From NCBI RefSeq assembly GCF_004359215.1, contig NC_090612.1, positions 4,856,190 through 4,870,381 of the forward strand: a stretch of DNA of 14,192 bases, given 5' to 3'. The notes under the pieces were generated by a model that was not told the origin of the DNA, did no database searches, and saw only the letters and a list, made by a program, of their open reading frames with translations. This DNA is from Bremia lactucae (taxonomy: Eukaryota; Oomycota; Peronosporomycetes; Peronosporales; Peronosporaceae). Made by a program: the position numbers and the translations under genes. Each line of letters begins with the position of its first letter. The first letter of the stretch is position 1. Below are positions 1 through 7,961 of this stretch, piece by piece.

Positions 1-2
1 AT

Positions 3-245
3 TGTTATCTTTATTAATTTTGACTTAATAGTTCCAATAATACCAAATTTGGTATAATTGATGTAATAAGACATTAGCTCTATTGATTTGTTGAATTAAG
101 TTTGAATCAACCCCGCCAATCGTCATAAGACACGATTGTGCGGTGCGCAAGTAGGCGCCATGCATAGTTTGTTATTAACAATAAATTTAGTAGTACACAG
201 AAGATCGTTACGTAGGAAACTAATATATATTGAAACAGTTTTACT
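3..245 (+). mobile_element. Degenerate LTR-like copy A
   Basis: This AT-rich stretch aligns in direct orientation with 1256-1640. Both begin with TGTTATCTTTATT. They then share a block related to CAAATTT-GTATAATTGA (copy A about 22-80, copy B about 1376-1430) and a block containing GACACGATTG with GGCGC downstream (copy A about 118-180, copy B about 1433-1495). Copy A carries about 47 extra bases between these blocks and lacks about 100 bases near the start that copy B has. The shared TG start suggests an LTR boundary, but no matching CA end or target duplication was found. The right limit is approximate. The call rests on similarity to copy B, which sits just upstream of a gag remnant. It could instead be another dispersed repeat. 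Confidence 0.4.
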
Positions 246-439
246 TTTCCCTAATTATAATCCGTTGAATTACCTTTGGTAGCTAAACACCTTTAGGTAC
301 TGCTGAAGAAGTGTAATGGCCGACCATAACAGTTCGCGAGAGCACGCAAAACTCGGGAAAGTACAATGAGTGATCCATCCGCATGTTCCGTCTTCCCATA
401 AGGCCGAATTCAAACTTCTTTCGACTTCACATTCGTTTC

Positions 440-1047
440 CAGCTCCGGCAATGTCTTTGTAAAGTTGTTAGCTCTCCATTATTTCCGCTCTGATGTCCTT
501 ATAAATACTTTTCCATCACCGCTGGCTTTCACCTTATAAACCATTTGCTAAAAGTGAGTTCATCCATCAAGGCCTGAATCGGGGACCTGCCTACTAATTC
601 CTTCAAACGAGACTGCCTTTTGGTATTGTAGAGTATTTTTTGCCGTAGCCAGTGATTCCGGAAAGTCACGGCAAATAAGTGTTAATTCCTGATGTGCAGG
701 AACTCCAGCTGATACAAGTTCCTGTGCACGTCCTTTTCTTCTCCAGTCATTCTGCGGCATCCTGGGTGCCCGGTCATATTATCTGAATGTTCAATGTAGT
801 TTTGGCTGTTCCACAATTCGGCAATCCGAGAACCATCTTCACTCGTCTTCCCAAAAGCCTCCCAAGAACACCCCTGCAGTCTGATTCCTGTCGTTCTTCT
901 CGTCAGCAATTTCGGTCGATCGTTTCTTATACTTCCACCTCGATAATACCCTAGCAAAGTACGCTTTTCTTCATCTGAACGCTTTATTGACACCCCATAG
1001 CCAGACTCACGGCACACATGGCGAATGTGTTCTATAAGATCGCAACA
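440..1047 (-). pseudogene. MULE transposase N-terminal fragment (FAR1-like domain), broken
   Basis: Read on the minus strand, 1047-682 gives a FAR1-type DNA-binding region as found at the N-terminus of Mutator-like transposases. It shows a GYGVSIKRSD start, LGYYRGG in place of the usual C-D-RGG, TRRTTGIRLQGC in place of the usual TGCPF-type core, then a segment ending MTGHPGCRRMT where the family has HNHEPS...HP..RR. Near 745 the reading shifts frame and continues as RAQELVSAGVPAHQELT, ending with a degenerate R-x-P-x-x-L-D block near 560. A further shift gives VKASGDGKVFIRTS (about 520-480). No DDE catalytic domain follows, and homology fades below about 440. Stops, frameshifts and loss of the first conserved cysteine mark it as dead. 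No terminal inverted repeats were seen. It lies between two direct LTR-like copies. Family recognition is by eye. Confidence 0.6.
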
Positions 1048-1255
1048 TGTGGCAAAAACTTGGTTGCAATTGCAAGAAGATATTTTTAGAAAGGTGGTGG
1101 AATTAAGAAAATATGAGCTGGAATTTAGTAAAAAGCGGGCTGGAAATTATTGTAATATTAAAATTATTATTTGCGATGCTCTACATTCCATTCTATTTTA
1201 CCTACGCAGGGGTCTGCTATTGTTTCAGACGTAACAACCAATCATAATTAATGGG

Positions 1256-1640
1256 TGTTATCTTTATTTCAATACAAATGACGCCATGATTTGATTGGTC
1301 AGATTCTACCTGGCTGGGTGGGAATAGCAGCTTGGGTGTGTGGAAATAGCAAGCTCCTAAAATGTATATATTTGACAACTCTGACTAAGTATTTCCAATT
1401 TCACCAAATTTTGTAATATTGAGGCAACAAGTCAATCGTTACTCGACACGATTGGGCGATACGCGATGTGGCGCTATAGTAATTTTGATATTAAGGCATC
1501 AAAGTCGGTTGTGGCTTAAATATAGAGAAAGTAGAAGTGTATTTATATACAAGCTCCACATAACGATCTTCTATCTACTTGGATATATTGGATGAAGAAG
1601 GAGGAGCTTTCAAATCCGTCAAGAAGACTTCCACACCACG
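1256..1640 (+). mobile_element. LTR-like copy B, probable 5' LTR of element 1
   Basis: This stretch is homologous to 3-245 and shares its TGTTATCTTTATT start. It ends just before the first gag-like reading of element 1, which is where a 5' LTR plus leader would lie. It contains TATA-like runs (TTAAATATA near 1517 and TATTTATATA near 1540) that could have served as the LTR promoter. I could not fix the 3' boundary or a tRNA primer-binding site, so the end is an estimate. No second copy is seen downstream of element 1, because that element is cut off inside its chromodomain. Confidence 0.42.
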
Positions 1641-1658
1641 CGTAAAAGGTTTACTCAT

Positions 1659-2010
1659 TTGAGTGACCTTAAAATCGAGAGCGAGAGCTCGGCCGTAGGC
1701 GGGCCAGCCATTAGCGCCATGTTGTTCGCTCTACAAAGAGACGATCAACATGCGGCTATAGTCGAGTTGATGCAACATGAACTTGAAAAAAGAACATGGA
1801 AATGTAACCTTACTTCATCAGCAAGGCTATCAACACGCAGATGTCAGCTTATCGTTCACATAGACGACAAGAGAAAGGAGGTCCCGAATCTATGGACCTT
1901 TCGTTAGTTAAGAGCAAGAAATCTTGCTCTTTAAGTTACAAACATTTGCAACGATGCAATCATTATCAAAAAACAAGGCGCTACGCCTAAGAGCGTAGTG
2001 CCCAGTGCCT
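1659..2010 (+). pseudogene. gag: gag remnant of element 1 with degenerate zinc knuckle
   Basis: Gag would form the retrotransposon particle and bind its RNA. A short reading from a TTG at 1659 (alternative start, no ATG) covers an N-terminal piece. After a frameshift, MSAYRSHRRQEK and GPESMDLS (about 1840-1900) match the segment before the nucleocapsid. The sequence then reads QRCNHYQKTRRYA at about 1950-1990. This is a CCHC knuckle in which the second cysteine has become tyrosine and a following glycine and histidine are also changed. The space between the N-terminal and knuckle parts is far too short for a capsid domain, so that domain is deleted. Not functional. Confidence 0.5.
1910..1931. 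repeat. Perfect inverted repeat, 10-bp arms, 2-nt loop
   Basis: AAGAGCAAGA is followed by AA and then TCTTGCTCTT, a perfect 10-bp hairpin inside the gag remnant of element 1. No poly-T or regulatory context points to a terminator or operator. Confidence 0.8.
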
Positions 2011-2058
2011 CGAACGTTGAGCGAAACGATTGGCCCCCGTTAATAATAGCGGAAGCCA

Positions 2059-2103
2059 CGGATTCGTCGCTGTTGCAAAATTGCAACGGCGACGCGGATT
2101 CGT
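2059..2103. repeat. Hairpin flanked by 9-bp direct repeats
   Basis: CGGATTCGT occurs at 2059-2067 and again at 2095-2103. Between and partly overlapping them lies an inverted repeat: GTCGCTGTTGCAA (2066-2078), AA, TTGCAACGGCGAC (2081-2093), with one T:G mispair. The unit lies between the gag knuckle and the protease. It may be a small foldback insertion with its target duplication, or a chance or slippage product of this decayed region. Confidence 0.6.
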
Positions 2104-2129
2104 AAGAAAAATGAGCGGGCTAAGTAGGT

Positions 2130-2545
2130 GGGAACCGCCCTCCTAATCCAGCAACGTCAAGAGATTTTTGCAAAAATTTTGACAAAAGTTGCTCCTCGCA
2201 CAGACATTGTGTGTGATGAGGTTAACCTCGTCACATTACAAATTATTGTGGCAAATAAATTGCCACTAAGGTCCCTAGTTTATTGCGAGGCGCCAAATAA
2301 TTTATTCGACGCCAATACCTAGACGATCGCAGGCTCAAGTTCGTTGAGCGCGCTATGCCTCCAATGAGGATGATAATGCGCCTAGTAACAGGCGACTTGA
2401 GCATCAAATGGTGGTTAATTAATACACATTAAAAGGTGAACATTGAGATGATAATTTTATTGTAGTGAATTTAAGTGATGAATTTAATGTCATCCTTCAT
2501 CATGGCTCGAAAAATAACGGCAATGCATAAATTAACAGCATCAAG
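2130..2545 (+). pseudogene. Aspartic protease remnant of element 1
   Basis: The retropepsin-type protease would cleave the Gag-Pol polyprotein. The reading VNLVTLQIIVANKLPLRSLV is at about 2220-2280, followed by YCEAPNN where the family has a D-C/S-G-A-S-N-N active site. The catalytic Asp is therefore Tyr and the Gly is Glu. After a frameshift, RRLKFVERAMPP (about 2325-2365) and LVTGDLSIK (about 2380-2415) follow. The flap and C-terminal part, DEFNVIL in place of D-K-F-D-V-I-L-G, lies near 2480-2500. The enzyme cannot be active. The 2212-2235 stretch is also a 12+12-bp near-palindrome with one mispair. Element 2 keeps the same protein segment on the other strand at 8931-9243. Confidence 0.6.
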
Positions 2546-3385
2546 CCGTGAGGAGGTCTACCTCTCGTACATTAGAGTGCCATCTGCTGAACGTCATGAT
2601 GCGCCTACAAGCGTGCAAATGTCCTACGAGCGAGTGCGATGGATGGCCTCAATCGTGGTTTCATTTGTGGTCGGCCGTTATGACGACTGCACAAGACCTC
2701 AGAGGGATAACCCATCACACTGTCAGGTTAGATTCGACGGCTGTGTACAAGCGCAGACGGCGTCGTTGTCCGAACACTCGAATAAGTTGAATAGATCGAA
2801 ACAAGGATGCTTGTTTCGAAAGCAACATCCAAGAATATTTGAAACGCTTGTCTATAAGATACAGTGCGTCCTAGATCAACTGGAAGTTCGATCGTAGCAA
2901 ATCTTGCTGTGGTGGCGCAACCAAAGTTAGAAGCAAGTACGAAGGTTGCACTCAAAACTAATAAGGGAATTTGTCCCATATAACTTGAGCGAAAAGATCC
3001 TAAAGATTGTGAGGGCCCAAACCCTTGAGAAAAAAGTTTCCGATGAGGAAACTGAGACAGGAAATGTCTTAGTAAGCAACTACTTAAGTGTAGGCGCTTA
3101 AGCACTTGATCTGATAGCGCCTTCGAAATAAATTTTGAAGATATCTCAATTGCCAATGCTCGAGCCAAAAGGGTCCTTGCGTGATCTGCGTAGTGGCAAC
3201 GTCAATTTGATCTACGAACATGTCGCAGATGCCAAATACGTGGCCGATATTCTGTCACACTGGTCTTTCCTGAAAATGAACGGGTTCTCAGCAGCTCATC
3301 GATGGGCGAAAGTGTCCTCGATGAGTAGACTCGGATTGAACGTTTTACGTCCCAATCCTGGAGTCTTTGAAGACAAACCCTTTTT
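2546..3385 (+). pseudogene. Protease-RT linker region of element 1
   Basis: This stretch lies between the protease and RT blocks and has no recognised enzymatic domain. It includes a reading at 2548-2790 with SECDGWPQS, then LDSTAVYKRRRRRCP, and a second one at about 2780-2890 with LNRSKQG and ETLVYKIQC. It is recognised as element sequence because element 2 carries a homologous region inverted at 7962-8930: the reading TRECDGLAYG and LDSSGCAKS in the 8736-8918 minus frame parallels it, and the nucleotide match extends further on both sides. The basic run RRRRR may be a nuclear-localisation-like patch, but that is only an inference. Several frameshifts and stops are present. Confidence 0.45.
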
Positions 3386-4210
3386 ATAAGGATTTGATCG
3401 AATTCGACCAGGATGTTGTCCCTAATCTGTACTGTCCAACTTGCATTAGGATAAAGGCACGAAATCGACCTGATACTAGGTTTGAAATACAGTGTCATAA
3501 AGCAGTGGCCATTGCCTCGTGTGCAAGTATTTGCGCTCGACAAGTTTTTTGCTAATCACTTAGCAGCGTGCCATTTCAGGGAGTAAACCTTTACGCATGT
3601 TCTCCGACCTTCTGAATGCGTTAAGCAACGGGAGGGGCGAATTGTGAATGCTTACAATTCTTTTTAAGGCTGCAACGGTACCGGCTCAAACGCTAATACC
3701 ACGGAAGCCGTAATTATTGACGGTATGTCAAAGAGTCACCATCTTTTCGTCAATGGATCTGATGGATAAATTCTATCAAATCTTCAAGCGTAAACAGGAT
3801 ATTTCGCTTACATCAGTAAGCGGCCCAAGCGGAATGCTATGTGATGGCTTTTTATGCTACAGCGGCATTCTATTGCTCCTGCGACATTCAACAAATGTGC
3901 AACCAATATTTTGAGATCGGTTCGAAATTTCGCATTAAGTTATTTTGATGACTTCTCCATTCATAGCAGGGCCATGAACGGAAAGTCGGACGTTGAAGTA
4001 CGACGTGCTCACGTCCGAAAAAATATGATGCACATTTCAAGAAGCCCATATCCGCTACAAGCGAATCACTTCTTCTTATGTGGCTAAGCCCACTGTTGCA
4101 CGAATAAATGTTCCGTCGTAAAAATTATCGAACAACGTAAAAAAAGCCTATCACGAAGATAGGATCTTAAAGGTTTGCTGGATTTCTTAGGGATCCATTA
4201 CGAAAGGATT
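3386..4210 (+). pseudogene. pol: Reverse transcriptase remnant of element 1
   Basis: RT would copy element RNA into DNA. In order, in at least three frames: YKDLIEF (3386-3405), QWPLPRVQVFALDKFFANHLA (about 3505-3565, the RT N-terminal region), ATVPAQTLIPRKP (about 3670-3705), SSMDLMDKFYQIF (about 3750-3790, motif A), a block ending SGMLCDG where the family has SGMLWEW, APATFNKCATN (about 3870-3905), then YFDD at 3941-3952 with DFSIHSRAMNGKSDVEV downstream (motif C, both catalytic aspartates kept). The thumb or connection is reduced to DLKGLLDFLG (about 4165-4200). Frameshifts near 3480 and 3870, with several stops, make it non-coding. Immediately after 4200 the homology jumps to integrase, so RNase H is deleted. 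Confidence 0.78.
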
Positions 4211-4229
4211 GTCGAAAGTGCGTCGATCA

Positions 4230-5010
4230 TCAACATTCCGATACACAACTCGCAATAATTTACTGATTTTTACAGCCATTGCTGGAGACACACCACGTGG
4301 CGTCATCCCCACCCATAATATTTGTGTACGCATCGTTTACGAGTGTCACAATGCACCTATAAGTGGGCATATGTGATGGGAGAAGACTTATCTCACGGTG
4401 AGCCGCGATTTATGCTAACCACGCCAGTACGAATTCGTCCGTAAGTAGCTTGCAAACTTTGTCATCGGTTGAAGCTCAGAGCTTCATCCCGCGCTCCGTT
4501 ACAACCTCTGCATGTTACTGCAGAGTGTGTTAGCAGTAGGTATCTATGGACTTCGTGTTCGGATTTCCCGATGACGATCACAACAATGCTATTTTTGTCT
4601 TTGTAAATCGTTTTAGCAAGATGTACCATCTTGCTGCAGTCCCAGAGTCGATCACAGCCGAATGCTATGCTCGTGTCTTTATTGACACGATATTTTGACT
4701 CCATGGGTTGCCACGTGAATTGGTCTCAGAGCGAGACCCTAGATTAACGGCGGAATTTTTTCAAACCCTGTCCAAATCACTTTGAACACAGTTGAAGTTT
4801 TCAGCTTCTAATCATCTTGAACAGATGGTCAGACGGAGCGTGCAAACCGTATTCTCGAAGATATACTTCGAGAATACGTCCACTCTTTGAAGAGTTGGAG
4901 CGATATCTTGCCGACGATAGAATTTGCCATTAACAACTCGGTGCATGGATCAACGAAGTATACACCAACTTTTGGAAATGGCTTAAGCCATCCACGTATA
5001 CTCACCTTGT
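4230..5010 (+). pseudogene. pol: Integrase remnant of element 1
   Basis: Integrase would insert the cDNA copy. The zinc-binding part is recognisable as IVYECHNAPISGHM (about 4335-4370) and EKTYLTVSRD (about 4382-4410). The core starts with MDFVFGFPDDDHNN (about 4546-4590, first catalytic Asp), then NRFSKMYHLAAVPESITAE (about 4605-4665), FIDTIF-stop-LHGLPRELVSERDPR (4678-4743) and TDGQTERANRILEDILREY (about 4824-4878), which keeps the catalytic Glu. It ends with SWSDILPTIEFAINNSVHGS (about 4898-4957). The second catalytic Asp, in the family's V-S-D-R-D-P motif, reads Glu here. An in-frame TGA at about 4696 is best explained by CGA to TGA. A frame break falls near 4745-4820. Confidence 0.8.
4850..4876. 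repeat. Perfect inverted repeat, 11-bp arms, 5-nt loop
   Basis: TATTCTCGAAG, ATATA, CTTCGAGAATA. It lies in the integrase reading of element 1 over the ILEDILRE codons, so part of the symmetry may come from codon constraint. The homologous site in element 2 (about 6057-6085, minus strand) is less symmetric and lies next to the junction between the two elements. Confidence 0.85.
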
Positions 5011-5720
5011 TTTAAAGTGACTTTTCTTTAAGAAGGCACGCTCGAGCAAAGAGTAATCTAGCTCTTGCTCATCACGAATTGAATCAACAGTCAATTTGAG
5101 GGATACCAATCTATGTTCAATCAACATTGAAGAGGGAAAACTCAGCAAGAGCGATAGGCTATCACTGACTTTGATAACAGCGATGCTGATATACTCAGCA
5201 TCAAAAATATAAATGTGTAAGAACATTGATGCAATCACTGAAGAGGAGACTGATATGTCCGCAGGGAGCACCGGGCATACTGAAAACAAAAGCAAAATCG
5301 AGTCAGCAGAAAAATTCTTGCTGGCTAAAGAAGCAGTGGTCCGTTTCGTGCAGGATCCCATCGCTGATGCGGCGGGCTGACAGAAACGGAACGGAACTCT
5401 GATAACAGTGGAGGGAAAAGGTTCTTTTACTCAAAGTTAATGATCTAATCCTATAGTCTACAGTAAACCTACCAAAATATGTAGTGATGAATGTGGGCAG
5501 TAATAAATTACTGCCCAGGTGTATCGGCCCGTTTTGTGTACTGCATCGCCAAGGCAATGCGTACACGATCGAGCCCCCTCAAAGGTTGCGTACGTATCCT
5601 ACGTTTTCCGTCGGACGTCTCGCCCGGTTCCGAATAAAACCAGCACGGTCCAAGGCATTCGCACAAGTCTGAAGGTCCCGAAACAAAGTCTGGTATTACG
5701 AATCAGACGTATCACTTAAT
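5011..5720 (+). pseudogene. pol: Integrase C-terminal linker and GPY/F module of element 1
   Basis: After a serine- and acid-rich linker (about 5040-5300), KFLLAKEAVVRFVQDPIADA (about 5310-5370) and RQKRNADNSGG lead to the GPY/F module. LSTVNLPKYVVMNVG (about 5455-5500) is followed by IGPFCVLHRQGNAYTIEPP (about 5522-5578) and YPTFSVGRLARFRIKPA (about 5595-5645). The GPF tripeptide marks the module, which in Ty3/Gypsy integrases lies between the catalytic core and the chromodomain. The 5484-5672 reading is open, the longest stop-free coding piece in this part of element 1. A perfect hairpin with 10-bp arms and a 2-nt loop lies at 5495-5516. Confidence 0.68.
5495..5516. repeat. Perfect inverted repeat, 10-bp arms, 2-nt loop
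   Basis: GGGCAGTAAT, AA, ATTACTGCCC. It lies in the codons before the GPF motif of element 1. There is no sign of a regulatory role. Confidence 0.85.
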
Positions 5721-6041
5721 TATTCAAGGACGCAATCTCTCAAAGAGCTGTCGCAATCGTCTCGAAGGGACTAATGCGCCTGTTCGTTCGACAGTTGATC
5801 AATCGCAATTTGCGCACGATTTTGCAAACGTTGGTGACAAACATTGTCGACCGCCAACACTAAGTCACGAAGATGGGATATTCATGATCAACGTCTCTCG
5901 CATGGCCGGAGGACGCAATTCAGATAATTATGATAGTTCGAAGAGTAAAGCGAAAACGATTTTTCCTCCACCTCTATATATATTGCCGGACTCGAGAAGT
6001 TAGAAGCCTTTTCTAGTTGAACGCTTCTTAAACCACCGCTG
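5721..6041 (+). pseudogene. Truncated chromodomain end of element 1 polyprotein
   Basis: A variable tail precedes the chromodomain. One frame gives FAHDFANVGDKHCRPPTLSHEDG (about 5820-5880), and a proline-containing PPPLYILPDS block lies at about 5966-5995. The chromodomain start is KPFLVERFLNHR (about 6004-6039), matching the first strand of Gypsy chromodomains (usually F-x-V-E-R-I-L-x-x-R). Chromodomains of this kind can steer integration to particular chromatin. The remaining two thirds, including the usual W-x-G-Y/L motif, are absent, because at about 6040 homology passes to the minus-strand integrase of element 2. This is the broken 3' end of element 1. Confidence 0.58.
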
Positions 6042-6720
6042 GGTAAAAAATGGGCTTATTCTCGAAGTATATCCTCGAGGACTCGATTTGCGCCATCTGT
6101 CTAACCATATGTTATGGGATGGCTAGAAGTTGCAGTTTCAACTGTGTGCCAAGTGATTTGAACCCGAATTGCCAAATTTTCACCGTGAACGAAGTCACTG
6201 GGTAATCCATGGAGTCGATATACTGTTTCGATTAAGAAACAAGCACATCTCTCGGCTGTGATCGACTCCGGGACTGCAACAAGATTAATTATCTCTCTAA
6301 TTCAACCAGCGACACAAGAATAGCAGTGCTGTTGTGAGCGTCTTCGGTAAACCTGAAAAAGAAGTCTTTTGTTACAGGCTGTCAGCACTGACGGAATGGT
6401 AGACGCTGTATTATATCATAGTATGTATGGCTGGGTTTTATCCGTTAACAAACTTCGCAAGCACGTGTGTACCTGCGCGCAACTCATACTTACTGGTGAT
6501 GCCTGTAAAAGTCGCCACTTACTCTGAGATAAGTCTACTCATTTCCAAGATGCCAACTTATTGGTGCATCGCTTCATGCATAATGTGCAAGCGCAAATCA
6601 TTATGAGCGGGAACGACAACACAAGGTTTCTCGCTGGCAATTCTATTATACAGCAACCCGTTGCATGTTGTGAATCGATCTAATGAGGATAATTATAATG
6701 TCGACGATCCCGTTAGGAAT
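6042..6720 (-). pseudogene. pol: Integrase remnant of element 2
   Basis: The zinc-binding region reads, on the minus strand, GLLYNRIASEKPCVVVPAHND and LRLHIMHEAMHQ (about 6675-6560), matching the H...H of retroviral-type H2C2 domains. The core follows in pieces: DFFFRFTEDAHNSTAILV (about 6385-6310), VAVPESITAERCACF (about 6280-6235), IETVYRLHGLPSDFV (about 6230-6185), then TDG-ANRVLEDILRE (about 6102-6056). The family reads TDGQTERANR here, so 12 bases (four codons including the catalytic Glu) are deleted at about 6091/6092. Homology ends at about 6042, where the chromodomain of element 1 begins on the other strand. Non-functional. Confidence 0.75.
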
Positions 6721-6829
6721 TCTTGTGATAGACTCTTGAAGTGATTCATCACAACTTTGATAGCCTTGTCTTCTTAATAGGCTCTCCTGGCGACGTCAAG
6801 TAATGTTGAAGGTGAAACACTTGGAACTA

Positions 6830-7310
6830 ATTTGAAACAGCGGGCTTTCTTCACTGTTGATCGGCGCAGCCAGCACAAATTCAGGTCGTCGCGAAAGCGC
6901 ATTACCGACGACATGAAGTCATCTGGCTTATATTCCACGAAGAAGTATACTTCGCGAGTAATGACAACTACCTCGCTAGACTTTGCGAGAGATGCGGAAA
7001 TAGCACATGGTACTTGTAAACGATCAATGCTCTATCTATTAAGAGCTACAATTGCCAAGGTCGGCGATTGCCATAAGCCTTGCTTAATTTACTCATGGGA
7101 GTGCTATCAGTTAGCGTTCCATGACCATTTTCAGTTTTTCTTGAGTAGCCAAGAAGGTTGCTCTGCCATTTGGTGGTTGCGCGGGTACTCGGGCAACTAT
7201 GCCGTAGGCCCACGGAACTTTCGAGGACCCTGGACATCAATTGGCACAGACCAGTTGGTGATCGCCTTGACATTTTTAGATTAGGGCGTACGCCGTGTTT
7301 CTCCACGATG
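6830..7310 (-). pseudogene. pol: RT connection and RNase H edge of element 2
   Basis: From right to left on the minus strand: EKHGVRPNLKM (about 7303-7270, the end of RT), DVQGPRKFRGP (about 7250-7215), a block with WLLKKNWKWSWNAN (about 7150-7108), SPTLAIVAL (about 7070-7040), then FFVEYKPDD and a decayed form of N-V-V-A-D-A-L-S-R-R-P-D-F (about 6945-6865). The last motif closes the RNase H domain in Gypsy elements. The catalytic middle of RNase H (D-A-S..., E, T-D-H) should lie between SPTLAI and FFVEYKP, but only about 90 bases remain there. A 12-bp perfect palindrome, GAAGTATACTTC, is at 6942-6953. Confidence 0.62.
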
Positions 7311-7961
7311 ACTCAATAAGTGGTACTCTGCTTGCAGCAAATATGCACTTTTTGAGGTCGGCGTGCAGCATATCCTTTCCCACGAGTTTCTGAACGTGTT
7401 ACGAAGTACCCCAATGTCCGACTTTCCGTTCGTAACCCGGCTACGAATATATCGTCAGCATAACTGAGTGCAAAATCTCACGCCACTCTCAACATTTAAG
7501 TGACCATATCTGTTGAATGTAGCAGGGTCGCTACTGTGTCCCTGTACATCACTTTTTACTCCCAAAGCGTATTGCTTGAGGTGATTACAGTTGTGAACGG
7601 AATATGCTGTTCACACATCAAGATCTGATAAAAACCATACACCAGATCCATGTTTGTTGGCATTGAGCTGGTACCTTTCAGCGTTGAACTTGCTGAATTT
7701 ATGCATTGTCCACCCCCCCTTAACTGGCTTTACGCGCACAGAAGGTCAGAGAGCTATGTACTCCCTCACGTAACAGCTGCTCAGCGGTCAGTAAAAAACT
7801 TGTCGGGCGCTATTACTTGATCAAAAGGCAGCTGACCACTGTTCACGCCCAAAATTTTAAATTGGGTATCAGGTCGATCACGAATCGAGAGCATTTGTCC
7901 TTAGGCAATTCTCATGGTACTGAATCAGAGAACACATCCATGAATTCGATCAAATCCTTAT
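7311..7961 (-). pseudogene. pol: Reverse transcriptase remnant of element 2
   Basis: On the minus strand from right to left: LIEFMDVFSDSVP (about 7955-7912) and ELPKDKCSRFVIDLIP (about 7910-7862), the N-terminal RT region of this family. Then QVIAPDKFFTDR (about 7828-7795), a block corresponding to G-K-W-R near 7720 with KFSKFNA following, TSMDLVYGFYQIL (about 7660-7620, motif A) and CEQHIPFTTVI. A damaged stretch leads to LSYADDIFV (YADD at 7462-7451, both catalytic aspartates kept, usual Phe replaced by Ala). HADLKKCIFA-type sequence follows near 7350. Frameshifts occur near 7720 and 7440 and several stops are present. Confidence 0.72.

Larger units (their letters stand above)
1256..6041 (+). 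mobile_element. Element 1: Ty3/Gypsy chromodomain retrotransposon relic
   Basis: The plus strand carries the remains of a full Gypsy polyprotein in canonical order: 5' LTR-like sequence, gag with a decayed zinc knuckle, aspartic protease, a long linker, RT, integrase, GPY/F module and the start of a chromodomain. Every domain is broken by stops or frameshifts. The gag capsid core and all of RNase H are deleted. The 3' end is missing: at about 6041 the sequence changes abruptly to the minus-strand integrase of element 2. The domain order, with integrase after RT, separates it from Copia elements. The protein motifs most resemble oomycete Gypsy elements. Confidence 0.8.

Noticed and set aside
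1025..1234. 69-codon plus-strand reading before LTR copy B
   Set aside because: Its composition is that of AT-rich noise, no domain is seen, and it lies beside the MULE fragment read on the other strand.
2728..3543. Minus-strand readings of 146 and 113 codons over element 1
   Set aside because: The plus strand has the linker and RT homology and a paralogue in element 2. The minus readings have no motif.
4850..4876. Transcription terminator or operator at the perfect hairpin
   Set aside because: It lies within integrase codons, has no T-run, and the genome is eukaryotic.
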